A stretch of 64,000 nt of DNA from Peptococcaceae bacterium BRH_c4a. Its GTDB lineage: Bacteria > Bacillota > Desulfotomaculia > Desulfotomaculales > Desulfocucumaceae. The first letter of the stretch is position 1, and every line of letters starts with the position of its first letter. The notes beneath the pieces were generated by a model. The model searched no databases. It was not told the origin of the DNA and saw only the letters and a list, made by a program, of their open reading frames with translations. Shown here piece by piece: positions 21,299 to 29,604 of this stretch. The stretch lies in NCBI GenBank assembly GCA_000961585.1, contig LADN01000070.1, forward strand, positions 62,001-126,000, given 5' to 3'. Both the position numbers and the translations under genes were made by a program.

Positions 21299-23989
21299 AT
21301 GGTGAAAATAATAGCTAACAGTACAAATAGAAAGCGGGTGCATATTTTGACCCCGGAAATATTTTTGGTTATAGACGGAAACAGCCTGGCCCACCGCGCC
21401 TTTCATGCCATACCATTGCTTTCCACCAGCCAGGGTACCGTCACCAATGCCGTATACGGCTTTGCCACAATGCTCTTGAAAATACTGGCGGACAGAAAAC
21501 CCGGTATGGTAGCAGTCTGCTTTGACAAGGGTAAAATAACTTTCCGTCACCATGAGTGTGATACTTACAAAGCAACCCGGAAAGCAACACCTGATGATCT
21601 GAGACCTCAGTTTCCATTATTGAAGGAAATGCTTTCGGCCATGGGTATACAGGTGCTGGAAATGGACGGGTATGAGGCCGATGATCTGATAGGAACAATG
21701 GTAACCCTGGCCGAGAAGGAAAGTATAAACAGTGTAATAGTCACCGGAGACAGGGACGCTCTTCAACTGGTTTCCCCCAGGACCACGGTTTTACTCACCA
21801 AAAAGGGAATATCGGATCTGGAAGAATATAATGTGGACAAGGTCAGGGAAAGGTACAGTTTAGATCCCGGACAGCTCATTGATTTGAAAGGACTGGCCGG
21901 GGACACCTCGGACAACATACCCGGAGTACCTGGAGTAGGAGAAAAAACAGGTATAAAGCTGATTAGTGAGTTCGGCAGCCTGGAGAATTTACTGCAAAAC
22001 ACCGATTGCATTAATTCACGGGTGGGGGCAAAAATAAGCCAGCACGCCGAACAGGCCCGGTTGTCAAAAAGGCTGGCCACCATTGAAAAAAGAGTCCCTG
22101 TAAATATCAACCCGTCCCTGTGCCGCTGGACAGGATTCGATTACAACAATCTCCTCCTGATCTTCAGCAAATTAGAATTTCACAGTCTAATTAAAAGCGT
22201 GACCAAGCTTATTAACAAGGCCGATGAAAAAACGGAAAGCAGCACCGGGACAGAAGTCGGGGCCAGTGATACTGTGCTGAAAACCTACAAGGCGGACTAT
22301 ACTCTTGTGGAAAAAGGCGATTTTGAATTTCTGATGGATAGGCTTACAGGCTTTAAAATAGGACTGGCCCTGGAAGGAAACCGGGAGAATGGACTGACCG
22401 CCGCAGCCATCAGCCTATCTGACACAGACAATTACTATATTCCGGTATCCTCCCGGGACGCCCTGGATTTTGTGTCCAGGCTGGCAGATAGCGATAGAAT
22501 AGAAAAGCTATGTTTCAACGCCAAATCCGATATGTGGACACTTTACCGGCACGGCATAAAACTCAGGGGACTGGCCTACGACCTGGTAATTGCCGCATAC
22601 CTTTTAAACCCCGCCACTCCCGGGCGGGATATCAGTGACCTGGCGCTGAAATACCTGGAGGTTGTGCTTCCTGCCGGGGGATCGGCATCTCTTTGCTCCC
22701 GGGCCGATGTTATAAGAAAACTGGCCGTGATGTTGGAAAAAGAAATAGCGGAAGCCGATATGGAAAATCTATACTACGGGGTTGAACTGCCCCTGGTTAC
22801 CATACTGGCAGAAATGGAAATGGCCGGGGTAAAGGTTGACTCCGAACTCCTGGAAAAAATGTCGGACAATTTGGGCCAGCGCATAGAACAATTGGCCCAG
22901 TCAATTCACGAACTGGCAGGAGAAAAATTCAACATTAACTCTACCCGTCAGCTGGGCCATATACTTTTTGAGAAATTTCACCTCCCGGTTATAAAGAAAA
23001 CCAAGACCGGTTACTCTACAGACGCAGAAGTGTTGGAAGAACTGGCAGATACCCATGATATCGTTAACCACATTATAATGTACCGCCAACTGGCCAAACT
23101 GAAGTCAACCTATATGGACGGACTCCGCCCTCTGATCCGCCCGTCAACCGGGCTGGTACACACGACCTTCAACCAGAATGTAACTGCCACAGGAAGGCTG
23201 TCCTGTTCAGATCCCAACTTACAGAACATACCCATCCGGCTGGAGGAAGGAAGAACCATAAGAAAGGTTTTCAAGCCGCACCTGGACACAAACATCATGC
23301 TAACGGCGGACTATTCCCAAATTGAACTGAGAATACTGGCCCATATGGCAAAGGACCCGGTGCTTCTGGAAGCCTTCCGGGAAAATCAGGACATCCATAC
23401 CCGGACAGCCTCGGAGGTATTTGGAGTGGCCGTTCACGATGTTACCGGAGATATGAGGGGCAGGGCAAAGGCGGTTAATTTTGGAATAATATATGGGATA
23501 AGCGATTTTGGGCTTGCCAGGGATATAAAAGTAACCCGCCAGGAGGCGGGGAGGTATATAAGAAATTATTTCCAGAGGTACAGCGGCACCAGAAACTATA
23601 TTGATCAAACCATTGCCGGGGCCAGGGACAGGGGCTATGTCACCACCATTCTAAACCGCCGCAGATACCTGCCGGATTTATTCAGCCCCAACAAGAATAT
23701 CAGGAACTTTGGTGAGCGGACGGCCACCAACACCCCCATTCAGGGAAGCGCCGCAGACATAATAAAGCTGGCCATGGTAAAAATATGGTATGAGCTGAAA
23801 AAACGTAATCTCCAGACCCTCATGGTACTGCAGGTTCATGATGAATTGATTTTTGACGTACCCCCGCAGGAAATTGAAGAAATCCGGGAACTGGTAAGGG
23901 ACTGCATGGAAAATGCCATCACTCTGGACGTACCCCTAAGGGTGGACATGAAAATGGGCCCCAACTGGTACGATGTTAAAAAGATTTAG
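21299..23989 (+). CDS. polA: DNA polymerase I
   Basis: An 896-residue family A polymerase. The N-terminal 5' nuclease is intact (VIDGNSLAHRAFHA, GYEADDLIGTM, VTGDRDALQLV, GLAGDTSDNIPGVPG). The 3'-5' proofreading domain is present in fold but has lost the exo I acids (IGLALEG where D-x-E is expected), so proofreading is probably absent, as in other Firmicute and Thermus enzymes. The polymerase domain has motif A DYSQIELR near residue 670, motif B around RAKAVNFGIIYGIS and motif C QVHDELIFD near 845. The first 15-20 residues are uncertain because no strong ribosome site marks the ATG at 21299. mutM follows. Confidence 0.97.
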   Translation: MVKIIANSTNRKRVHILTPEIFLVIDGNSLAHRAFHAIPLLSTSQGTVTNAVYGFATMLLKILADRKPGMVAVCFDKGKITFRHHECDTYKATRKATPDDLRPQFPLLKEMLSAMGIQVLEMDGYEADDLIGTMVTLAEKESINSVIVTGDRDALQLVSPRTTVLLTKKGISDLEEYNVDKVRERYSLDPGQLIDLKGLAGDTSDNIPGVPGVGEKTGIKLISEFGSLENLLQNTDCINSRVGAKISQHAEQARLSKRLATIEKRVPVNINPSLCRWTGFDYNNLLLIFSKLEFHSLIKSVTKLINKADEKTESSTGTEVGASDTVLKTYKADYTLVEKGDFEFLMDRLTGFKIGLALEGNRENGLTAAAISLSDTDNYYIPVSSRDALDFVSRLADSDRIEKLCFNAKSDMWTLYRHGIKLRGLAYDLVIAAYLLNPATPGRDISDLALKYLEVVLPAGGSASLCSRADVIRKLAVMLEKEIAEADMENLYYGVELPLVTILAEMEMAGVKVDSELLEKMSDNLGQRIEQLAQSIHELAGEKFNINSTRQLGHILFEKFHLPVIKKTKTGYSTDAEVLEELADTHDIVNHIIMYRQLAKLKSTYMDGLRPLIRPSTGLVHTTFNQNVTATGRLSCSDPNLQNIPIRLEEGRTIRKVFKPHLDTNIMLTADYSQIELRILAHMAKDPVLLEAFRENQDIHTRTASEVFGVAVHDVTGDMRGRAKAVNFGIIYGISDFGLARDIKVTRQEAGRYIRNYFQRYSGTRNYIDQTIAGARDRGYVTTILNRRRYLPDLFSPNKNIRNFGERTATNTPIQGSAADIIKLAMVKIWYELKKRNLQTLMVLQVHDELIFDVPPQEIEEIRELVRDCMENAITLDVPLRVDMKMGPNWYDVKKI

Positions 23990-24132
23990 TGATGTACTGC
24001 AATAGGAATCCAGGAGCCAGAAGCCAGAATGGCTTAAACATTCCCCAAGGCCGAGGATGCAGGTATTCCTTATTCTGTCTCCTGTCTCCTGACGGGAAAG
24101 TATTTCAGTATAAGCCAAGGAGATGTGTTGAA
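23990..24132. repeat. Short-repeat spacer between polA and mutM
   Basis: This spacer holds non-coding short repeats of the GGAATCCAGGAG and CTGTCTCCTG type that recur at about 15.59, 24.99, 25.15, 53.54, 55.42 and 57.84 kb. It includes two adjacent CTGTCTCCTG units at its end. An apparent open frame through it only extends mutM upstream of its true start. Confidence 0.5.
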
Positions 24133-24957
24133 ATGCCGGAGCTGCCGGAAGTGGAAACCGTTAAAAGAAGCCTTGAGGCACAAATATTGGGTTTATCCTT
24201 CACCGAAATAGAACTGATGATGCCTAAAATAGTGAAAACCCCTTCTCCCAACTCTTTTGCCGAAAACCTCACCGGCAAAAAAATAAAAAAGCTGGGCCGC
24301 AGGGGTAAATACCTGTTAATACATTTAAGCGACAACCTAACCATGGTGATACACCTGCGAATGACAGGAAGGCTGGTCTATTCACCTCAGGACAAGCCTG
24401 CTGAAAAGCACACCCATGCTATCTTTAAACTTGACAACGGGTTTTCTCTGCATTATTCCGATATCCGTCAATTTGGCCGGATGGGACTGACCGATACCGA
24501 TAAGCTGGAAGCTTTCCCGGGATTGAAAGACCTGGGAATAGAGCCGCTCAATGAAAATTTCACCAGGGATTTTTTAAAAAGGGAACTGAAGAGAAAGCGC
24601 ACCAAAATAAAGCCCCTGCTTTTGGATCAAACATTTATAGCCGGGCTGGGGAATATATACGCCGATGAGGCCCTGCACAGAGCCCGCATAAACCCGGAAA
24701 AAATCGCCGTAAACCTCACCGCCAGGGAGACAGCCCGCCTTTATCAGTCCATCAGGGACGTGCTGTCCGAAGGCATAGAAAACAGGGGCACCTCCTTCCG
24801 GGACTATGTTGATGGAAACGGACAGGCAGGATCAAACCAGGAATCACTAAGGGTTTACGACCGGGAGGGCAAGCCCTGCCTGGGCTGCGGCAAAACGGTG
24901 GCGCGTATCAGGCTGGCGGGGCGCAGCACATACTACTGCCCCAAATGCCAGAAATGA
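24133..24957 (+). CDS. mutM: Formamidopyrimidine-DNA glycosylase
   Basis: Start set at ATG 24133 because the mature enzyme must begin with the catalytic Pro (MPELPEVETV) and AGGAGATG lies just upstream. The 274-residue product has the catalytic Pro1 and Glu2, Lys near residue 57 (GRRGKYLL), the conserved LGNIYADEAL helix-two-turn-helix segment and the C-terminal zinc finger with CLGCG and CPKC pairs. It removes oxidised purines such as 8-oxoguanine and cuts at the abasic site. It follows polA, a base-excision-repair partner. Confidence 0.97.
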   Translation: MPELPEVETVKRSLEAQILGLSFTEIELMMPKIVKTPSPNSFAENLTGKKIKKLGRRGKYLLIHLSDNLTMVIHLRMTGRLVYSPQDKPAEKHTHAIFKLDNGFSLHYSDIRQFGRMGLTDTDKLEAFPGLKDLGIEPLNENFTRDFLKRELKRKRTKIKPLLLDQTFIAGLGNIYADEALHRARINPEKIAVNLTARETARLYQSIRDVLSEGIENRGTSFRDYVDGNGQAGSNQESLRVYDREGKPCLGCGKTVARIRLAGRSTYYCPKCQK

Positions 24958-25333
24958 CATGCATCAGAACTCAGAAAAAATATCCGGTCAGGAGACAGGA
25001 GACAGAAGTTGGCCAAGGCATTCCTTATTTGCTTTTCTTAATTGGGCCAGTTAATGGGGGTTTAGATTTCAAACACCAATTTCTCTGTGTCCTCTATGGC
25101 TAAAGGCATTTTCATCCTTCTAAGGTTGCCACGTCCGCGGCACGTGGGTCTGAATTCTGTCTCCTGTCTTCTTTCTCCTCCCGCCTCCCGGCTGAAGAAT
25201 CCTGCAAATCCGAGCTGCAGAGGTATACCATTGCCCAGTATTATCCATAATACTTAATGTGGTTGGAATTTTAAAAACCATTATAATCTATTGGCTTTAA
25301 AGCAAACAACTTTTAAAGGAGGTGAAAAATGAT
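24958..25333. other. Intergenic region with dispersed short repeats
   Basis: No gene is visible. It contains CAGGAGACAGGAGACAG (about 24991-25007), a TTCTCTGTGTCCTCT unit (25081-25095) also found at 55257-55271, and CTGTCTCCTGTCTTC near 25158. A GC-rich dyad CCGCGGCACG lies near 25135. The promoter for the following gene is probably in the A+T-rich last 60 bases. Confidence 0.5.
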
Positions 25334-25555
25334 ATGGCATGGTTATTCAGGACGGCCATGGTGCTTGCTATCATAGGGGCCGTCAACTGGCTTTTGGTGG
25401 GATTGTTCCAGTGGGACCTTGTACAGGCCCTTTCGGGCACCGACCCATTCAGGGCATCCAGCATGTTCAGCAGGGTAATCTATTCCCTGGTAGGGCTGGG
25501 CGGACTATATTTAATCCCGTACTTATTCAAAGAGAGAGTGGAAGCTCAGCGTTAA
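25334..25555 (+). CDS. DUF378-family membrane protein
   Basis: A 73-residue protein starting at ATG 25334, with AAAGGAGG about 11 bases upstream; the GTG at 25322 overlaps the ribosome site and is less likely. It has two transmembrane helices (MVLAIIGAVNWLLVGLF and VIYSLVGLGGLYLIPYLF) with the conserved GAVNWLLVG motif and a short loop carrying DPF. DUF378 proteins are small inner-membrane proteins of unknown function common in Firmicutes. A strong terminator follows directly. Confidence 0.85.
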   Translation: MAWLFRTAMVLAIIGAVNWLLVGLFQWDLVQALSGTDPFRASSMFSRVIYSLVGLGGLYLIPYLFKERVEAQR

Positions 25556-25602
25556 AAAAAGACAAGGCCCTGGCATCAACTGCCAGGGCCTTGTCTTTTT
25601 CA
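25554..25602 (+). terminator. Strong bidirectional terminator
   Basis: GACAAGGCCCTGGCA and TGCCAGGGCCTTGTC form a perfect 15-bp stem with loop TCAAC, flanked by A7 and T5, so it can end transcription from either side. Confidence 0.95.
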
Positions 25603-25708
25603 TTTGATGGCTTAGTGTCCATACCCCGGACTCATTTGGGGTCATTGATCTGGGCGTTTCAGGAGATCCGGCAGCATACTGCCGGGCTTGTGCTTTCACT
25701 CAAATACC

Positions 25709-26437
25709 TTAAGTGGTGCTCAAGATCAATACTATTTTGGTGTATACAATTCCCATGAAAATGATGAACAAAACCCCTGTTAAAGTACTGAACCTTATTT
25801 TGAACCTTTGCAGGGTAATTATGCCGCCGTTAAATCTTGCGCCTTCATTGGCGTCTTCAATTGCCGCCCCGGCCAGTTCCAGGAAAATCAACAGCAATAT
25901 CAGACAGAGAGACATTACCAGGCCAACATTTAATCCTTTTCCGGTTGCAAAGCTGCCATCATAGTGGGTAAAGGTGGCCATGGAGCTCATAACTGTTGTG
26001 GAAAACGAGGCAAATGAAATAAAGCTGCTTGCCACCTGGGGCGGGAATGAAGGTATGGAAACAATTTTTTCATAATTATTTACATCCGATGAGGTTTTAA
26101 CAGTAAAGCTAACCCTTTGGCCAATTTCAACCTGTGAATCATAAAGATACTGATAGGTCTTGGAGGATAGGGGATTGATACTGGCCTGCCCCTCCTTCAA
26201 CAAAACCCCGTCGACATAGAACTGGTAGTTTGTCACAAAATTGCTGAGACCCCGATTGTTCAACTGAAAAGTTACCAAAATGGGCTCACCCTGTCGAGGG
26301 GCTTCAGGCATAGCTGTAATGCGCACCGGCTCGTAGGTTTCCCTGATGCTGAGATAAAAGATACCAAGCAGGACCACGGCAAGCCATACCATAATTGTTT
26401 TGAAATAGGTTATCCTTTGCCATGCCTGTTTTCCCAT
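25709..26437 (-). CDS. Membrane protein with extracellular CARDB/Ig-like domain
   Basis: A 242-residue protein: an N-terminal transmembrane helix (about 14-32), an extracellular beta-sandwich of about 100 residues (RITAMPEAPRQGEPILVTF, NNRGLSNF, FYVDGVLLKEGQ), and two C-terminal helices (about 168-190 and 215-240). The outer domain resembles CARDB or DUF11 adhesin-type folds. It is the last gene of a leftward run that includes a CPBP membrane protease and the archaeosortase-like enzyme, with 16 bases to the CPBP gene, so it may be an accessory of that system (inference). No specific family is assigned. Confidence 0.6.
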   Translation of the reverse strand: MGKQAWQRITYFKTIMVWLAVVLLGIFYLSIRETYEPVRITAMPEAPRQGEPILVTFQLNNRGLSNFVTNYQFYVDGVLLKEGQASINPLSSKTYQYLYDSQVEIGQRVSFTVKTSSDVNNYEKIVSIPSFPPQVASSFISFASFSTTVMSSMATFTHYDGSFATGKGLNVGLVMSLCLILLLIFLELAGAAIEDANEGARFNGGIITLQRFKIRFSTLTGVLFIIFMGIVYTKIVLILSTT

Positions 26438-26453
26438 GAATATTCCCCTCTCA

Positions 26454-27323
26454 CTAGTTATTAAAAACGTGGGGGTATACGGCCACCAGAACCGTATTGT
26501 TGACCCCGTGGATCAATATGGATGTAAGTAAACTTCCGGTCCTTATGTAGAAATATCCAAAGATAAGCCCGGCCAAAAACACAAAAAACAGCTCAGGGAT
26601 TGATCGCCAGGTCAGGTGCATAATACCAAAAAGCAGCGATGTTCCCACCAACCCCCATTTCCATCCAAAAAGCCGGGTTAAATTCCGCTGAATCAAGCCC
26701 CTGAACAGCAACTCCTCCCCGAGACCCACAAAAAATACCATGTAAAACAGGTTCAGCAGTAAATATTTGATGGAAAAGTCGGGAGAAAAGGGAGCTGGCC
26801 TGAGTATTAAATACTCACACAAGCCCAGTGGAATACCGATGGTCCCGATTAGCACGTACGGAATTATTCTTTTCTTTTCAGGCATTCCCAAAATATCCCT
26901 GAGGCTCAACTCTTTCTGGAATATGTGGAGAAAGCACAGCCCCAAAATACAGGTGTAGACCGCCGGCAAAAGATATTGCTGGTTAATAAAAAACCAGGGC
27001 AGGGAAGAAGTGAACAATATATATAAGGGCACCAGCACTAGGGACTCGACGCTTTCCGTAAGCCCATCCTCCACCTTGCGAACAGCCAGGAATATGTAAA
27101 GCGACAATGTCAGCGCCAGGGAAAGTACAATTCCATGAGCCACATTCCTGTATGCAAAAATGTATTCGCAAAGAGCAATAGCCGCCATTATGCAGATAAT
27201 CAACAGACCCGACTGCTGCAGCCGGCGAACTTCCGACTGCCGGTTAGAAATCTCTGCACCACTGGTTAATACGTGTTCCATGCCACTCAATTCTTTATTC
27301 CCCTTTAAAATCCACCGGATCAT
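26454..27323 (-). CDS. CPBP-family intramembrane metalloprotease
   Basis: A 289-residue, eight-helix membrane protein with the CPBP/Abi (Rce1-like) motifs: EELLFRGLIQRNL (the paired Glu and Arg), LFGIMHLTWRS with the metal-binding His, and ILIHGVNNTVL with the second His. These enzymes cleave peptides within the membrane and act in CAAX processing, bacteriocin immunity or surface-protein maturation. It sits one base downstream of 27325-27735 and next to sorting-signal proteins with C-terminal helices, so a role in processing their tails is conceivable but unproved. Confidence 0.85.
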   Translation of the reverse strand: MIRWILKGNKELSGMEHVLTSGAEISNRQSEVRRLQQSGLLIICIMAAIALCEYIFAYRNVAHGIVLSLALTLSLYIFLAVRKVEDGLTESVESLVLVPLYILFTSSLPWFFINQQYLLPAVYTCILGLCFLHIFQKELSLRDILGMPEKKRIIPYVLIGTIGIPLGLCEYLILRPAPFSPDFSIKYLLLNLFYMVFFVGLGEELLFRGLIQRNLTRLFGWKWGLVGTSLLFGIMHLTWRSIPELFFVFLAGLIFGYFYIRTGSLLTSILIHGVNNTVLVAVYPHVFNN

Positions 27324-27324
27324 C

Positions 27325-27735
27325 CTATTTTAAATAATAAGTCAGTTTTTCAACCGGATCCGGCATATTGTTCCTGTAAATAAGATAGTTTACTTTTCCG
27401 TCAACGACATCTTCAGAAAAAATATGATGCGTAAAAACATACGCCCCGCCACCGGGTATTATAACCGATCCCCGGTAGGACGCCACGGTACCAAGCATCT
27501 CATGAATTTCGTAAGCGCTATTCTCTTCCTGCACATTCACCAGCTCAAACTGGATTGCCCATCCCTCTCTTTTTTTTATAACCTGCTCTTTTTGAACGGT
27601 GCTGTATTCCTTGCCGTTGGCCAGAGGCATGAAAAAAGCCATAACAAAAAGTACCCCCAGAGCCACCAATGACAGTAAGTAAATTACCCTGATCGGCGGC
27701 ATCTTCTTTTTACCCAAGTCATCTGGCCCTTGCAT
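27325..27735 (-). CDS. Single-pass membrane protein with extracellular domain
   Basis: A 136-residue protein with a cytosolic basic N terminus, one transmembrane helix (about residues 17-38) and an external beta-rich domain (for example GSVIIPGGGAYVFTHH). No family is recognised. Its stop is separated by a single base from the CPBP gene start and it lies 18 bases after the PEL-CTERM protein gene, so it is part of the same operon. The topology would suit a membrane-tethered partner of the sorting enzyme. Confidence 0.5.
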   Translation of the reverse strand: MQGPDDLGKKKMPPIRVIYLLSLVALGVLFVMAFFMPLANGKEYSTVQKEQVIKKREGWAIQFELVNVQEENSAYEIHEMLGTVASYRGSVIIPGGGAYVFTHHIFSEDVVDGKVNYLIYRNNMPDPVEKLTYYLK

Positions 27736-27753
27736 CGCTTACTCCTCTCCGGG

Positions 27754-28362
27754 TCATGCGGCCAAAATATCTTTTCCTTTATGCATCCTGTAGTAAATAA
27801 AGGCACAAATACCCGCCACGGCGATTCCTGTAATGCCTGCCGGCAATTCGGGTATGGCCGCTGCCTCCACAATAAAATTGCATCTCGCCTCAATATGTTT
27901 GGGGTTTTGTCCTTTTCCAGCCTCGGCTCGCCATTCCTGCGGAGATTCCCAACCCTTTATCTGATATGCTGCAATAAACCCTCCAGTTTCTTTGTCGGCC
28001 ATCACACCTATTGTGGCCACAAGAGAATCCTTCCCGTCGTATATATTGACCCAGTATTTTCCGTTCTTCTGCATATTGGTTCCAGTTATTCTTATTATGT
28101 CATGGCTGGCAGTGTATATGGGTTTTTCAGCCCGGATAGTGCCAGGGTCACCCTGTCTTTCCAATAGCTGGTGCTGTTGATCCTGCTGCTGGCTCTGGTC
28201 GTCTTCGCCCTGATCACCTTGGGTCTGGCCGGAGAATAAATCCGAATTTCCCGTTGGTTCGGCATAGGACGGCGGAACTATAGGGCTATTGACCGACAGC
28301 ATAAAAAAAGCGATACAGAAATAGCATATTAGCTTTTGTAGAATACTTCTTTTAATAAGCAA
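27754..28362 (-). CDS. Secreted protein with PEL-CTERM-type sorting tail
   Basis: A 202-residue protein starting at TTG 28362 after GAGAGGATG. It has a signal peptide (residues 1-34), a Gln-rich linker (about 45-70), then a beta-rich domain (ITGTNMQKNGKYWVNIYDG) and a C-terminal sorting signal: AIPELP, a hydrophobic helix of about 18 residues and a basic cluster YRMHKGK. The last 120 residues are clearly homologous to those of the SLH protein at 29605-31035. The three-part tail (motif, helix, basic cluster) is what exosortases and archaeosortases recognise, and a candidate enzyme is encoded immediately upstream. Confidence 0.75.
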   Translation of the reverse strand: MLIKRSILQKLICYFCIAFFMLSVNSPIVPPSYAEPTGNSDLFSGQTQGDQGEDDQSQQQDQQHQLLERQGDPGTIRAEKPIYTASHDIIRITGTNMQKNGKYWVNIYDGKDSLVATIGVMADKETGGFIAAYQIKGWESPQEWRAEAGKGQNPKHIEARCNFIVEAAAIPELPAGITGIAVAGICAFIYYRMHKGKDILAA

Positions 28363-28434
28363 TAATTATCATCCTCTCGATAATTTATTAAAATCACCCC
28401 CCATAGTCCGATTCAGATAACCCTGCGCATTTTT

Positions 28435-29274
28435 TCATGTGGGCTTTGCCAGGCTTTTTCTACCCACCTGCTTAAAATAGACAAAAGCAAAAACCAGATA
28501 CCAGACCGGAAACAAAATGTATATCGTCCAGAAATGGGCAGTCCAGAGGGCCTCTTCCCCGAAGTTATAGCCCATTCCTAAAATGATCAGTATCCGGATA
28601 AGACTCTGCAGCCACGTGCCAGCTACCCCGAAAGCGAAGATGCACACCGCCCTTTTTAGGGGAAGCGGCATATCCAGGTGCATTAAGGCGAACAGTCCCA
28701 GGAAAACCCCCATGGTGGTCGGCCCGGCACAGGCCGCAGTAACCATCACGGTAATGGAATCTCCTGTTAAAGTTAACATGTTAAGCAACTGATCATTAAC
28801 CCCCAGAGGCAAGCCCATAATCCAGGCGATAGCTTTCACCGGTACAACTGCGGTTTTGGCGTAGCCTGTTTCGGCATAGTTGGCTATGATTATAGGAAAT
28901 GTAGTGGCAGCCGTATATATCATTAATATTACCAGTGGAATTTTTGCCGCCCGGTCGTAAACAAGGGCGAAGGCCCCCGTTAGAACAAAGGCCAGCTTTA
29001 GTATTAAAAAATCCAGCTCAGCCGGCATAAAAACGGCTGCGGCAATCAGCACAACACCGCTGGTAATATATAAATGTTTTCCCCTGGAACCTGTCCGGAC
29101 AGCTTCTTCTTTTATTTCCTTCTTTTTGCTGAAAAGAAAAAGAGAGCACAGTACCAGCATTCCGCAGGGAGAGGCATGGTGTTCCCCAAATATAAAATCA
29201 TAAGAAAACATATTCATAATGCTGTCCCAGAATGAACTGTCAAAAGTTATCAAAACAGAAATTGAAATCAGCAT
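28435..29274 (-). CDS. Archaeosortase/exosortase-like transpeptidase
   Basis: A 279-residue protein with about eight transmembrane helices. The exosortase/archaeosortase catalytic triad can be read in the expected order and spacing: Cys182 in TAACAGPTTMG, Arg227 in SLIRILIILG and His247 in WTAHFW. Enzymes of this family cut a C-terminal sorting signal and attach the protein to a lipid or glycolipid. The two genes on either side encode proteins with matching PEF/PEL-type tails, making them the likely substrates. It has its own promoter block (29402-29546). The start is uncertain because no good ribosome site precedes the ATG. The system is unusual in Firmicutes. Confidence 0.75.
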   Translation of the reverse strand: MLISISVLITFDSSFWDSIMNMFSYDFIFGEHHASPCGMLVLCSLFLFSKKKEIKEEAVRTGSRGKHLYITSGVVLIAAAVFMPAELDFLILKLAFVLTGAFALVYDRAAKIPLVILMIYTAATTFPIIIANYAETGYAKTAVVPVKAIAWIMGLPLGVNDQLLNMLTLTGDSITVMVTAACAGPTTMGVFLGLFALMHLDMPLPLKRAVCIFAFGVAGTWLQSLIRILIILGMGYNFGEEALWTAHFWTIYILFPVWYLVFAFVYFKQVGRKSLAKPT

Positions 29275-29401
29275 CCATAAAAAAAAAATTCTGGGAAATG
29301 ATAAAGTTCAAACGAACCACCCTGCTATAAATACATTTCCATACCTTAGTTGCGGGCAATGCAACTATTTAATAATAACATTCTCAAATACATGCAATAA
29401 C

Positions 29402-29546
29402 ATAATACCATGCACAATTCACCTAAACAACATATATATACCGCAATTTATGTCGTTTTACTTAACATATTTATGTCATTAAAATACAAATATCCACATT
29501 TATTATTGAATCGTCGGTTTATGTCATGTTTATACCAAACTAATCC
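29402..29546 (-). promoter_or_regulatory. Promoter block B upstream of the sortase gene
   Basis: On the minus strand an extended -10 (TGG-TATTAT, 29402-29410) ends a region homologous to the block before the SLH gene (31181-31321). It contains three copies of TTTATGTCR on the plus strand (29447, 29470, 29518), probable activator or repressor sites. It starts right after the terminator at 29548-29582. Confidence 0.6.
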
Positions 29547-29547
29547 A

Positions 29548-29582
29548 CCAAAAAAATCCCCGGTAAAACCTGGGATTTTTTA
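29548..29582 (-). terminator. Terminator after the SLH/PEF-CTERM gene
   Basis: AAAAAATCCC and GGGATTTTTT flank a short GC-containing loop just downstream of the stop at 29605, with T-runs on both strands. It separates the SLH gene from the sortase gene, so the latter depends on its own promoter. Confidence 0.75.
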
Positions 29583-29604
29583 TGGTTTATTCATTGTCTC
29601 CCCG

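Noticed and set aside
21206-21553. A 115-residue minus-strand frame at the start of polA
   Set aside because: It is antisense to the 5' nuclease domain of polA and shows no domain or ribosome site.
29280-29420. A possible sigma-54 promoter before the sortase gene, as in some exosortase systems
   Set aside because: The nearest GG and GC pairs are 12, not 10, bases apart; an extended sigma-A -10 fits better.
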